DNA from: Cornus controversa
Taxonomy: Eukaryota; Streptophyta; Magnoliopsida; Cornales; Cornaceae
Length of the DNA stretch: 64,000 nt
Direction: 5' to 3'
Assembly: GCA_026545225.1 (NCBI GenBank)
Contig: CM048845.1
Coordinates: 106,715,033-106,779,032, forward strand
Part shown: positions 1-11,584 of the stretch, one piece after another
Position numbering within the stretch: position 1 is the first letter of the stretch
How the letters are laid out: each line of letters opens with the position of its first letter
Notes under the pieces: generated by a model
What the model was told of the DNA's origin: nothing
Database searches by the model: none
The model's input: only the letters and a program-made list of their open reading frames with translations
Translations under genes and position numbers: made by a program

Positions 1-1947
1 TATATTTAAGTATTGTATAGATAGTATGAAAATTGTTTCAAATTGGTATCCTTATATACAGATGCTCTCACATCAATCGCTTTTTGTCTCTATTCCTTTT
101 TTTCTCTTCATAGCTAATTTTATCATATATATGTCTGTATTTCAAGACCGACACACTTGGTCCCCAAAACTACTTGCGAATGAGTTGTATATATTTTCAC
201 AGTCATACCGTTAACACCTACGCGTAGAGAAAAAAAATTAGTGAATAGCATCGCAACTCTATGTATGGATAGAATTCTATTATTAGTAACTCTCTATTTT
301 ATATTATTTTTTAAAATAATGTGAAATAAAAATTTATTATTGATGAAATTCTTATAAATATGAAATCTCTGAAGTATTCAATAATTACTCCACGTAAAGA
401 GGTCAATGGGACTTTAAATTGTTAGTTCTATCACATGCTACACCGGTTTTCAATTTTCCAACAAAAAAAAAAAGTAGGATGAACACCATAAACACGGAAT
501 GTTAATAAGACAAATAAACATGTAAATAACAAGAATACAAAACTTCTAATAATAAACTGAATAATACATCAATATGAATATTTAACAATAATACAAGTAA
601 ATAATTTAAATAGTAAAATATATTATCGTGTAGAATGATAGGTAAAAAAAAACTAAACATAATACAATAAGATAAAGAAACGACAATAATAAATATTTGG
701 ACAGTTGTTGAACACATCGGGGAAAATGCTAATATTTTGCAATCCGACCTTTACCATGACGGTTGCGCTTGAATGGTAGATCAATCTAATAAAATTAACT
801 TTTTTTTTTTTTTTTTTTTTTAGAAATATCGAACGGTATTTGTACAGATTCTAACATCTGATGTGGTTAGGGGAGGGGGGTTCTCAATCATCTTTACTGT
901 GCATTTTTTACTCTCTCATGGCAATTCTAATTTTGCAATCAAAATCATATACAACTAATTGTATCCAAACGCAATGACAAAGAAAGGAAAACTTATCTAT
1001 TTCTAAAAAAATTCAATGAGAAATTGTTTTTGTAGAGGAAAAAAATTGAGAGAAAAAAAAAAAGAAATGGAAAGGAAAGAAAGAAAAACAAAGGAAAAGA
1101 AAGATAAAAAATAAAAATAAAAAGTTTGAAAGAGAGGAATAGAAAAGGAGGGGGGAAAACAGAGAAAAAAAATCGAAGCATTAGTGTTGTGAAGAAAATA
1201 AAAAGGAAAAAAAAAAAACAATACTAAGTGTCTTAAACTTCTAGGAGTTGAGTCCTAGAATTGTCGCGCGGGGGGAGGGGGTAGACAAAGTGTAATGTGT
1301 GACTCGTGGACAACATTTTTCATTAGAAGGTTTTTTTTTAGAAGATTATCTTTTGCTTATATCTATGACATAGTGTTGTTTGATGTGATATTAGAAAGGG
1401 TGCATTTCCCTAGATAAATCTGAGATGGGCATACTCTCCCGAGATATACATCACATATCCCATTTGAAGTATTCACACAAGTGAGAGTATCGTGAGATAT
1501 CAATTATGAGAATTAAATTATTTTTTAGAACTCTATGAGAAGCTAGATAGAAACGTATGATCATCAATAGTGTTACCCCTATCAAGTCTATAGTTAATAC
1601 TATATTTGTGACATGTTGATATTTTGCTCAAAAAGTTGAGTTCAAATCCTGGTGATTTCTCAAATGAAATTTTTCAACAGTAAGGGTAAGTTGAAGTACG
1701 CAAGACTCGATAAATATATATTTTTATTTTTACTAAAATAATTGGGGACAATTATATTTATTTCATTCAAAAACAAAATATAAATTATGCATTTAATTTA
1801 ATACTAATTAATATGATAATTTATTATTATTTTATTTAAGTATTATATCGATGACAAGAAACCATTACAATTTTGTATCCGTATAAATAGATGGCTGCAT
1901 ATCACTCTCTTTTTGTCTCTATTTTGAAAGTTAAGTGATCTTAAAAG

Positions 1948-2011
<64 letters not shown>

Positions 2012-2653
2012 TTTTGTCCCCCCTTCTCCTACCAAACCCAACAACGAAGTTTGTCCTGCCACTCTATGTCAATTGAGATTTTCGCAATATTTATGTAAGT
2101 TTCATAATGACAAGACTTGAGTTCCATAACTTTCTAATATGGGATTTTTTATACATATGATTAGTGGATAAACATCGTGTTCATCATGTTAATAATGGAC
2201 AATCCATTTTGTAAGTCCTAATCCTCCTATTTAGAAGATCTCTTAGGTAAGAAATCAATATCTACCCATTTTTTATGGATGGAGAAATGATGTTGATGGC
2301 ATATCTTAAGGCACATTGTACACCTTACTTTTTAATATTATAATTAATACACATCACAGTCATGTCTCAAGCACAACTTTAGATCCGCACATTTTGTAAA
2401 CAATCAATTGTGAGCCTGAGGAGTGTTAAACAAAAAAATGTGGGTGAACTTAGTAAGATTATTTATCAATATATTAATCAATTGTATTTCTTTTCTTATG
2501 GAGCAACAGTGTATCTTAGATTATTTATCAATATGTTTTCTAATGTGGGTGAAGTGAGTTAAAAAATATTAAATTACTTGGACTTCTTTGAGATTTTGCC
2601 TAATTATCTTTAAATTAAAGTTTTTAAAATATAGTGGTCAACTTTTTCTAAGG
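1..2653. other. AT-rich intergenic DNA, no gene seen
   Basis: No reading frame here looks like a protein. The stretch holds homopolymer runs (a T run near 800-822), a purine-rich low-complexity block at about 1010-1220 that gives meaningless Phe-rich frames on the minus strand, and a TA microsatellite. A piece near 1640-1660 (GAGTTCAAATCC) resembles a tRNA-type B box, but I cannot define a SINE around it. Confidence 0.6.
1950..2008. repeat. (TA)n microsatellite
   Basis: An almost pure TA dinucleotide run of about 59 bp, seen directly. It is likely to be length-variable between individuals. Confidence 0.95.
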
Positions 2654-3005
2654 TGATGAAGTAGAAATTCACCTCGAGCTGGTCAAACGTCAACCTGTAA
2701 AAAAGATAAGAGAAAGGTAATCGGAAGGACACTGGCGTAGTGCCGGCTGACTGTGCTCCTACGATCAAGTCAGAAATCGGAAGGATTTTCTTAAACTATA
2801 AAGACACTTTAGAAGGTATTAATTGCGTCCTTGGGACGATAATAACAGCCAAATGGGATCGTGTCCTAATAGGAGACTGGCTATTCAGTTCCCCAAACTT
2901 ATCTAGGGATAGAGAAGTCTTAGTCAAAGTATACTTCTTATCCACGTCACCTCAATCTTAACTTCCACGTCATACGTTTCATAATTGAAGTCAAATACTT
3001 TATCA
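2654..3005 (-). repeat. Left LTR (3' LTR of the gypsy fossil)
   Basis: This 352-bp segment starts TGATGAAG and ends TATCA. It aligns along its length with 8742-9106, including the shared stretch GGTCAAACGTCAAC and the later GGTATTAATTGC. The element reads on the minus strand, so this is its 3' LTR. The adjoining inner bases read AACAGGGGCA on the minus strand, a plausible short polypurine tract. Confidence 0.9.
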
Positions 3006-3764
3006 GTGCCCCTGTTCATGAGGGTCGCTCGTTGGGCCTTAGGAACATTTTGGCTAGCTCGTTGGGCTGTAGAAACAGACTCTTAATCCAAAGGGTTTTG
3101 CTGAACCTTCACCTTGACCCACGGATTCTAAACCAGCTATTGGGCTGGCAGACCCTAGTGACCAGACCAAGCAGGCCCTTTGAAGGTGACTGGATTGGGC
3201 CTTAGGGATCGGCTTAGGCCTGGCGTTGGTGGCTGGCCATAGTTGGCTTTTAAGAGCTGGCCAGCGTCCCTGGTTGGCTGGCCTCAAGGGCTTATTCCTG
3301 GACAGTTCTTGGGGCTTGTCCCTGGAGTGTCCCTCGGGCTTGTCCCTAGACGATGCCGGCCTTAGGTGGCTGGCCATTGGCCGGCTGGTTCCTTCTGGCT
3401 GAACTTGGGTGGTCAGACGCCCAATTAAAAAATAATTGTTGCTTGGAAGAATTAAACCTTTGCTAACAAGCTCTATTGGTATAACCCCAACCATCATACC
3501 AATGACTCATTTGGTTAATCTTTAATTAATAATCTTTCATGGCATAGCCCTTGATAAAGTCATGCGACACACTTTGTAAGACTTACCCACCATTTGCTAA
3601 AATTCCTCTTGACGGGTTGTGCCCCAGTAAGGTTAATTGACAATGTTTTAGAATTAATTAATCCATTTTTTATTAAAGATGTGACTCCGTTGGGTTGTTT
3701 GACAATGTTCTCTAAATTAATTCATCCCGCATTTTTCATTACAAGCCATCTTTAGAAGTGTGCT

Positions 3765-4212
3765 TAAGGCTGCAACTCAAGCGGGTTCAACCCAGTTCAA
3801 CTCAAAAATTTTCAGGCTTGGGTCCTATATATTGAATATCGGGTTGGGCCTGGGCTTGGATGTAAGAACCCGAATTGAATTCGGTCCGAGCCCGGGTTGA
3901 TGTGTTGGTCAGCCCGAAGTCCAACCCGAGCCCGGACTGAATTAGGAAACCCGACCAACCTGAATATAAACCAGATACATAATAGTAAAAAATGTAGCTA
4001 AGAGGAGTTGAACCCTAGCGAAGAAGGGAAGGTGTGGTAGTAGCAGCACTCTAACCATCAGAACATTAATGACTTTTGTGTTTTATTTTGACTTACAATT
4101 ATATTTAATGGCTAATATAACTAGTACAATTTTTCTTTTTTGTTAATAATACTTCAACGATATTAGTTTCCAAAGCATGATAAGGTTACTCTACCACATT
4201 TTTACAATATTT

Positions 4213-4243
<31 letters not shown>

Positions 4244-5819
4244 AATATATATATATATATATGTTATCTTCTAACATGTTATATATAGTATAAATGCTCA
4301 TTTATTTCATTCTAAATAATATCTAAATAATATATAGTATAATAATAATAATTAAACCTTTTTTTTAAAATAAAGATATGGACTTGCAATTTATAAATAA
4401 ATCATTATTTATGCTAAATGCATGAATGTGATTGGTGAACCAACTATATATTGTTATGCAACAAAAAATAATAAATAATATAAATTTAACTTAAGTTGCT
4501 TGCCTATTCACCTCCTTATTGTTTGCAAAATTTCTTACATTTTTTAATTAGTATAAATAAGGACAAATCTTCAATTTGGGATAAATTGATCAATAAAATT
4601 ACTAAAATGATAAATATATGTAAGTAATATAAGTTAGACCACTTTCATCTATTTTGTCAAATTCTGATTAATTAAGTGTTGAAAAACTCAATTAGATTAA
4701 TTGATGAATTGAAACTATTTAATCTAAACATCTTTTTTGGGTAACTAAGGACAGTTGGTAGATCCAGTTGAGTTGGATAATTTTGTAAATCTGAAAAAGA
4801 CGATTCTTTTATTAGTATGGATGCGGACAATCCATTATTTTTGGAATTGCTAAAGTTGTTAGCAGACAATGGACAGTTGAATCCCACATATGATAGTGGT
4901 GATCAACGTGTACAGTTAAGTAGAAACTGTATATAAGGGTATGCATGTAAAAGTACATCTGTATGTATAATTTTTGAATTACTTATAAATTTAGTGTTTC
5001 GAGATATATTATATAATAGATTAGTTAAAGTAATATAAGTTATATCACTCTTTTTTTCTTTTTTCTTTGTCAATAATACTTCAATATTAATATATATTAG
5101 AATATTAATATTGTATTAATGTCAAGAGATATTGACGATGATTAAAAAATACGTTAATTCAATGAGATGTATACATGTTTGTTCTCGATGCTCTATTATT
5201 TGAGTGAGATTAATGTTTTTACTTGATTTCAAGATAGTAAAAATTGTGTTATTGATTTAATTAATAATATAATTTATAACGTTTATTTGTTATATTCAAA
5301 ATGAGTGAGAAAATATTATTGCAATTTAATGAATGTTTTAAACTTATTTTAATATGTTTGTTCTCGATGCTTTATTATTTGAGTGAGATTAATGCTTTTA
5401 TTTGATTTCAAGATAGTAAAAATTGTATTATTAATTTAGTTAATAATACAATTTATAACGTTTATTTGTTATATTCAAAATGAGGGAGAAAATATTATTG
5501 TAATTTAATTAATGCTTTAAACTTATTATAATAAATGCTTCACACTTGTAGGTTAAATATTATTATTGCGATATATATAATTAAAAGACAGTAGTGGATT
5601 AGTGGCTAGAGTCTCTAGATGATGCGCGCAAGGTTCCTGGTTAGAATTACAAAACCCGACTTTAACCTGAGATTTAGAAATAAATAACGGGCCCGGGCTC
5701 AGGTTCACTAGTTTGGGCTCATGACCGGGTTCGGTCCGGGCTGGGGTTGACAATTTATATTTCGGGTTGAACCCAAATTGAATCCCTTGCCCGCCCAACC
5801 CGCCCAAGTTGCAGCCCTA
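3765..5819. mobile_element. Non-autonomous hAT transposon (2.05 kb)
   Basis: The left end reads TAAGGCTGCAACT; the right end, read inward on the other strand, is TAGGGCTGCAACT. This 13-bp terminal inverted repeat with one mismatch is typical of plant hAT ends. The flanking 8-mers are AGTGTGCT and GGTGTGCC, an 8-bp target duplication with two changes. GC-rich subterminal tracts with many CCCG/CGGG motifs occur at both ends, as expected for transposase-binding regions. No transposase is recognisable, so movement would have depended on an autonomous relative. A tRNA-like segment lies inside each end (about 4003-4075 reversed; about 5588-5655 forward). Both carry a GGTTAGAG or GGCTAGAG box-A-like motif. 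Confidence 0.88.
5176..5533. repeat. 179-bp tandem dimer inside the hAT
   Basis: The segment beginning TGTTTGTTCTCGATGCT at 5176 recurs at 5355, and the copies match over nearly their whole length with scattered single-base changes. It is a simple internal duplication of the non-autonomous hAT element and is not related to any gene I recognise. Confidence 0.9.
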
Positions 5820-6387
5820 GGTGTGCCTTCGTGGGGTTGTTTGACAATATTCTCGAAATTAATTCATCTCCTTTTTTCATTAAAGGCCCTCTTTAGAGGT
5901 GTGCCCTTGTGGGGTTGTTTGATAATGTTCTCGGAATTAATTCATTTCGTCTTTTTCATTAAAGGCCCTCTGCAAATGTGTGCCCCTGTGGGGTTTATTA
6001 TTCACTTTTTGTTTTAGTTATAATAACATATTTTAGAACAAAAATGACTGTTATTGATATTTTAGTAATAAATAGAGAGTTATTCGAAAAAAATCTCGAA
6101 GTTATCGTCCTAAGGCTCGATACTAAACTAAGTTTCAGTTGAAACTATTAAAGTAAATGCAACTTTTAAAAAAAAAATAAAGTCTTACTGATAGTATTTC
6201 CTTAGATGCTCATCATTCTAAGGATAGGTCAACTGCCTCCCTTCCAATGTCTCCAATCAGTATACCCCCTGTCGTTGATTTTAGATAACTCTGTACAGGC
6301 CCTCCCCTTTAGGAACTAGTTTCTCGGTGCCTGAGGGTTTGGTTGCCTTAGTTACTTCACAGAGGATTAGGTCTCCAGGTTGAAAAC

Positions 6388-8066
6388 TCATCTGCTTGGC
6401 TCAAGCGCTGTAGTACTAAGATATGGCTCACTGATACACCGTTGCCCGTAGTCAGACTTATTCTCTTCTTTATTTTTGACTTCCAAGCCCTCTACACTTA
6501 ATGTCTCTAACATATTTTTCTCTTTCAAGGAAGTGGCATAACACTCTCGGATAATGGACTGATCTCCCCTTAGCTTCCCAATGCCATGGTCAGTAGGGAA
6601 CCGTATGAGGAGATGATTAGTGGAGGTAATTGCCTTTATGACATTCAACGTAGCTCTTTCCACGATAACATTGTATGTAGATAGAAAATCTACTACGAAT
6701 AAGGTCATCATCTTCGTGACCTGCCTTGGACTTGTACCAGCAGTGACTGGAAGGTCAACGACACTGAGTGGAAAGAGTTTCTCTCCAGATAACCCGATAA
6801 GTGGGGATTTAGTAAGCTTGAGTCTTTCCCTACCAATGTTTATCTAGTCAAAGGTCCCTACAAACAGAATATCAACATAACTGCCATTGTCAATTAGTAC
6901 TCGCCTAATTGTGAAATTGGCGATAATTAGCATAACCACCAGGGCATCGTCATATGGTTGTTGGACTCCCCTTGCATTAGACTCTGAGAAAGTTATGATC
7001 TGATCATCCAGTCGGGGGTGTTTGGCCTTAGGGGGCGATTGGCTCGCCTCGCCCACTTCACAGAAACTTTTGATTTTTCTTACATGCGCCTTGCGAGCCG
7101 CCTTGGATTCTCTACCGCCTGCAAGTTCACCCGAGATAACTATGATTTCTCCTAATAGAGGATTTTTTCGAGTGTTGTCGTCTTTACCTTCTTGCGGGCA
7201 GTTCTGTGCCCCCTTCTTATCTCCAGCCACAAATCTACCCACCTAGCCCCTACGAATCAGACTTTCAATTTGTCTTTTTATGTCGATGCACTCATTTATG
7301 TCATGTCCATGATCGCGATAAAATCTATAATACTTATCATGAGATCTCTTAGCAGGATCAGTTCTTAGTTTTGGGGGCCATATCACTACTAGGCCAACTT
7401 GGATGTAAATGAGGATTTAGCTTATCGATGTGTTTAAAGGGGTAAAATTGAATCCCTTATCTCGACGCGATGATCTATCTTCCTTAATAGAATGTCCCCC
7501 CCTTTTTCCTGTCCGTCTTTCTATCACCATCTCCTTTTTTCCTCCGTGCATCTAGGGCATCTTCGGCATTCATCTACTTTTGGGCCTTTATAAGTAGCTC
7601 TGATATGTTTTCTAGTGGATTTTTAGAAATTGAATACAAGAACTTTGAGGGCTGTAGTCCTCCCATAAACGCAGTAACTGCTACCTTATCGTCCAAGGCA
7701 TCGAACTGCAATATTTCCCTATTAAACTAGTTGATGTAGTCTCACAACAATTCTCCCTTAGTCTATCTTATGTTCAGAAGATAAGTAACGGGCTTCCTGT
7801 GTCTTGGAGCGACAATGAAGTTGCTCACAAACAACCGGCACAATTATTTGAAGGAATGTATAGATAGATGCAGGCTTTAAGCTATTAAACCATGCACAGG
7901 CAGAGCCTTTTAATGTAGTGGGAAAAATTCTGCACATGATTTCATCTAATACTCCTTGGAGGTACATCAGAACCTTGTAGGTCTCCAGATGATCTAATGA
8001 GTCCTTGGTTCCATCAAAATTTTTAAGGGTTGGCATCTTGAACTTGTTGGGCAAAGGACAATTCAT
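6388..8066 (-). other. gag and protease part of the gypsy fossil
   Basis: On the minus strand, a gag-type segment (about 7758-8066) has an NKFKMP start, a DHLETYK core and a CAWFNSL motif, all typical of plant Ty3/gypsy gag. Further on (about 6844-7242) is an aspartic-protease-like segment with LIDNGSYVDIL. Then (about 6390-6711) comes a segment resembling the region after the protease, with a NVI..TLN core. The region is broken by several interruptions and is treated as a fossil. Confidence 0.8.
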
Positions 8067-8472
8067 TACTATAACGGTAAAAAGGAGATTGGTTTGTTAG
8101 ACCAGATCCTCGACTATAGCGATGTCTTTCCCCTTAAAGGTGTAGGCCATACTCTCTACCTTGGCTCTGAGGTTCTGCATCTCCATATCATAATAGGCAG
8201 TTTCCCCTGGGTGCCCTGAATCTCTGTGAGTACGAGCCCTAAACCCCGAATCCCCCTGGGCACAAGCTCTCTCAGATGGGACTATGTGAATGGGATTCGT
8301 CCTTTCTTGATCACTTCTTATATGGCTCTAGGCCGCGTTTGCAACACGCTCCTGGTCATTTGGGATTCTAGGGCGTGCCCCAAAGAAGTCGCCTTGACTA
8401 GGGGGCTACATGCCTCCTTCTCTTATTATAGGCAAATTGTAACTGGCAAGGTCTGGGGCGACAGGCGGATCT

Positions 8473-8634
8473 TGCCTGGTTGGAGGGTTGTGGCCGGCAG
8501 GAAGGTCCTGTCTGGCTAGTAGATTATGCCCGGCAGGAGGGTTCTGCCTGGTTGGCAGATTGTGGCCGGCAGAAGGGTTATGCCCTGAAGGAGAGTCCTG
8601 CCCAGTTGGAGAATTGTGGCTGACAGGAGGGTCT
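8473..8634. repeat. 36-bp minisatellite (about 4.5 units)
   Basis: Four 36-bp units and one half unit follow each other, each starting TGCCTGG, TGTCTGG or TGCCCAG. Thirty-six is a multiple of three, so the array keeps frame; on the minus strand it encodes a repeated Gly-His-Asn-Pro-Pro / Arg-Gln-Asp-Pro-Pro pattern. It lies upstream of the gag-type sequence inside the gypsy fossil. The GC content is much higher than in the flanks. Confidence 0.85.
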
Positions 8635-8741
8635 TGCCCGGCTGTAGTCTCTAGTCCGGATCGTAGGTGTATCATGTTTCGTATATGCTTCGGGTAGAAC
8701 AGTCAAGTTTTTGACAGTCATTTCCCATAGACAGCGCTAAC

Positions 8742-9106
8742 TGATGAAGCAAAATTCACCCCGAGTTGGTCAAACGTCAACATGTAAAAAAAACAAGATA
8801 GAGTAATTAAAAGGACACTGGCATGGTGCCGGCCGACTGCGCTCCGACGATCAAGTCAAAAATCGGAAGGACTTTCTTAAGTTATAAAGGTACTTTAAAA
8901 GGTATTAATTGCATTCCTGATATATGGATCATCTTTGTATTTATAGCAATCAAATGGGAGCGTGTCCTAGTAGGAGACTGGCTCTTCAATTCCCCAGACT
9001 TATCTTGAGATAGAGAAGTCTTGGTCAAAGTATACTTCTCATCCACGCTACCTCAATCTCAACTTTCACGACGTATGTTTCATAATTAGAGTCAAATACT
9101 CTATCA
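8742..9106 (-). repeat. Right LTR (5' LTR of the gypsy fossil)
   Basis: This 365-bp segment is the partner of 2654-3005, with TG and CA ends. Just inside it, the minus strand reads GTTAGCGCTGTCTATGGGAA, which occupies the position of the tRNA primer-binding site. I did not match it to a particular tRNA. Confidence 0.9.
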
Positions 9107-10681
9107 TGAGGTTTGATTGACTTTATTTCAGGTACTCCTATCATAAATTAACAGTCAACTTTGTTAAAGTTAATTAACATAAAAAAAAAATTAAAATACC
9201 AAAGTTACTTTCAGTGGCGATAGTATTGGTGTGATATTGATAGAGAAAATATGTATATAAAACATGTTAATCTCTTTCAAAGGATTAGAGATTGAGATTC
9301 TTTTTACACAAAAGCATTATAACATTATGGTACCTTTTGTAATTATATATTAGATATGATTTTATTTAACAGATTATTAGTCTGACCGGAGTATTGGAGT
9401 AATTTTACAAAATTTTAATTTGAAAGTAATTAAGACAAATTTCAGGAGGACTCTGATTAATATATCGAAAGATATAATAATTAACTTCCGACGTTGTTAC
9501 AGTAGAATAGAATAGAAAACTAATTAATATTCATATAACTTAGCAAAATAAAATGTTTGAGACTTTTTATATCTTCATATTGTAAGTCAGTTTTGATTTG
9601 CCACATTTATTACTTGATTAGAAGGATTTAATCTGAAATTTTATTTGGGTTGTATACAAACTACTTCCATACTACATAATTAATTCACTTTACATAACCT
9701 TTTAAGGTTTAATTTGTGATATTTTTTCACGTATCAAAATAAAATATTAATAATTCAAGTTGTACGTAACTTGAGTTACCTTGTATGTAACTCCACCTAG
9801 AGCTACCTATTGATCGAGACCGTTCAATGGATGGTCTATTCCTTCAGCTGTAAGTGGGTCAAAGATTGCGTCATTTGGGCGATCTTAACCATCTATATAT
9901 GAATTTAGTTAACCATGTTCCTTCACATTAATTATACGATTTAATCAATCACTAATTGAACTGTACGGATTGATGTGTAACTAATAATTAATCGCTAATT
10001 AAACTGTACTGATTGATGTGTGATTACATGGTGTCACATGCTACCATATGGGGATTAAAATCATTGCTGAGATAGAATTGAATCCAAGGCTTGAAACCCT
10101 AAATTTTGTATCAGTCTGAAATTGTGAATCGAAGTCATTAATTAATTGGCTGGCTGAATACAACAGACAAACTTCTTCTAAATATATATATAGAAATCAT
10201 ATATTATCCTGAAATATATTCATGACTTGTATGATGAATGATGTGTTCAAATTAGAGAATCATTCCGTAACTTATAAAGTAGTTACACGATTAAGATTTA
10301 AAAAATTAAATTTAAATTGAATAATAATGCTAAAGTTTTCAGCATTCAAGATGTGTATTATTGCCGACGAGTAATTCACCCACTTAATTTTGTTGTTATA
10401 AGAATGTCAACTTTCTATCTTTCACGACATAGTAAGTGACAGTTTTTGATTTTTATGGTCTTTGCCTTCTCAACTAAATCTCAACTATTCTGAATTTTGG
10501 AGACACCAGAAGCAAATTCAAGAAAGTTTCGGACAAGCCCATAGAATTTATTTGATTATCAAAACAAAACAAAACAAAAAAAAAAAGAGAAAAAAAACAC
10601 AATAATACACACCATATACTAATAAAAGTAGCTAAAAGAAAAGATAAAAATGTACCCCAAAAATTAAAATGATAGTTCTAC
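9107..10681. other. Intergenic, AT-rich
   Basis: No gene is visible. A short direct repeat (AATTGAACTGTACGGATTGA near 9954 and a close copy near 10000) lies in the middle. The right part, up to 10681, would contain the 3' untranslated region of the zinc-finger gene, which reads leftwards; an A-rich tract lies at about 10560-10600. Confidence 0.5.
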
Positions 10682-11302
10682 TTATAGCTTAAGGGACAAG
10701 TCGAGTTTTTGCAACTCTTCTTGATTAGTCTTCAAATCATCACAATCCCACCTGTATCCTCCAATCCCACCACCCACCGGAGAAATCTTCCGAACACGAT
10801 AATTTTCCGGTGTCAGCCCAATTTCCGGTTGTTGCTGATCATTAATAGGCGGCTTTCCAGACCAACCATATATATGTGATGAAGCATGAGACCTGTTGAA
10901 GGAGGAACCATGCAGAGGCAGAGAAGCCATGCTAATGTATCCTTGCAAGTATGAATCTTGATTAGCAAAAGCTGCTGAGGATGCACCAATCTGTTCATGA
11001 TGTCCTCCTTTGGCGTGTTTTCGCTCTCGTTTGTGTGCATTTTGATGGCCTCCTAGTGCTTGTGAACAATAGAATTTTCTTTGGCAGTACTTGCATGAGA
11101 AAACTCTTGTCTCGGTTTCATTACCTGCTTGAAGATTATCCGATGAATTCTGTGATGAATCCATGTTGTAACAATCAATGAAGTTGAGTTCCCGCTTCAA
11201 CCCTTGACTGGAAATGGAATCCTTGTAGGAGAGCCTTAGATCCAATGCAAGATCAGAAGAGTATGTTGTTGTGTCTTGGTGATTTTCATCTTGTACGTTC
11301 AT
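10682..11302 (-). CDS. Single C2H2 zinc-finger transcriptional repressor (ZFP1/3/4/7-like)
   Basis: This 206-residue protein in one exon is a plant-type C2H2 zinc-finger factor, expected to act in the nucleus as a DNA-binding repressor. The finger spans residues 70-90 (C70, C73, H86, H90) and contains QALGGH at 81-86, the signature of the plant EPF/Q-type family. Two EAR-type repression motifs are present: LDLRL at 20-24 and LDLSLKL at the extreme C-terminus. Both would recruit TOPLESS co-repressors. Ser- and Gly-rich linkers separate them. Length and layout match the Arabidopsis ZFP1/3/4/7 group, whose known members act in organ development and hormone response; I cannot name the orthologue. 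The start was chosen because it is the first ATG, lies 19 residues before the first EAR motif and gives the usual N-terminal length. The frame is intact and intronless, as is normal for this family. Confidence 0.93.
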   Translation of the reverse strand: MNVQDENHQDTTTYSSDLALDLRLSYKDSISSQGLKRELNFIDCYNMDSSQNSSDNLQAGNETETRVFSCKYCQRKFYCSQALGGHQNAHKRERKHAKGGHHEQIGASSAAFANQDSYLQGYISMASLPLHGSSFNRSHASSHIYGWSGKPPINDQQQPEIGLTPENYRVRKISPVGGGIGGYRWDCDDLKTNQEELQKLDLSLKL

Positions 11303-11544
11303 GTTTTGTTTAATTAGCCACTCTTTGGCTCTCCATATTAAGGTATTTAGCTAGCAAGGCATGGTATGGAGCCTCTCGATCGAGACATATATAGACGATG
11401 CTTGAACTTTCAGAAATATCACTTTGCTATGATATTGATGGTGCATTTAGAGGAGTTGATGATCTGAGACTTTCCACCTATCGAGTAATTAAGATTAGGT
11501 TTATAAAGTACCAAGAAAGTTGTAATATTGTTTATTGATTAGTA

Positions 11545-11584
<40 letters not shown>

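Larger units (their letters stand above)
3617..6000. repeat. 78-79 bp tandem array, interrupted by hAT
   Basis: Units start near 3617, 3679, 3758 and, after the hAT, near 5821, 5899 and 5978. Each carries a GTGTGCC-type start, a GGGGTTGTTTGACAAT block and an AATTAATTCAT block. The spacing is 79, 78 and 79 bp, with one shorter 62-bp unit at the left. The unit starting at 3758 is cut after GTGTGCT and resumes at 5820 with GGTGTGCC, so the array existed before the hAT landed. The array lies in the 3' part of the gypsy element. Confidence 0.88.
2654..9106 (-). mobile_element. Fossil Ty3/gypsy LTR retrotransposon carrying a nested hAT
   Basis: Two direct repeats of about 350-365 bp, each beginning TGATGAAG and ending TATCA, bound this element. 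The flanking five bases (TAAGG left, TGAGG right) fit a worn target duplication. The coding sense is minus: gag-type sequence lies near the right LTR and aspartic-protease-type sequence follows towards the left. Reverse transcriptase, RNase H and integrase were not recognised. The gag and protease wording (a PPKFKMP-like start, a DHLE segment, an LIDNGS protease core) matches plant Ty3/gypsy elements, possibly the Tat lineage. The element is broken, with several interruptions. A rough hand comparison of the first 175 bases of the LTRs gives about one difference in seven, which suggests an age of several million years. A 78-79 bp tandem array and a later hAT insertion lie in its 3' half. Confidence 0.88.

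Noticed and set aside
993-1221. Phe/Leu/Ser-rich frames resembling membrane proteins
   Set aside because: They arise from a purine-rich low-complexity tract read on the other strand.
1620-1725. Possible SINE with a B-box-like phrase
   Set aside because: No A box at the right distance and no tail or target duplication could be found.
8226-8697. Plus-strand frames in the gypsy fossil
   Set aside because: They are shadows of the minus-strand minisatellite and gag-side sequence.
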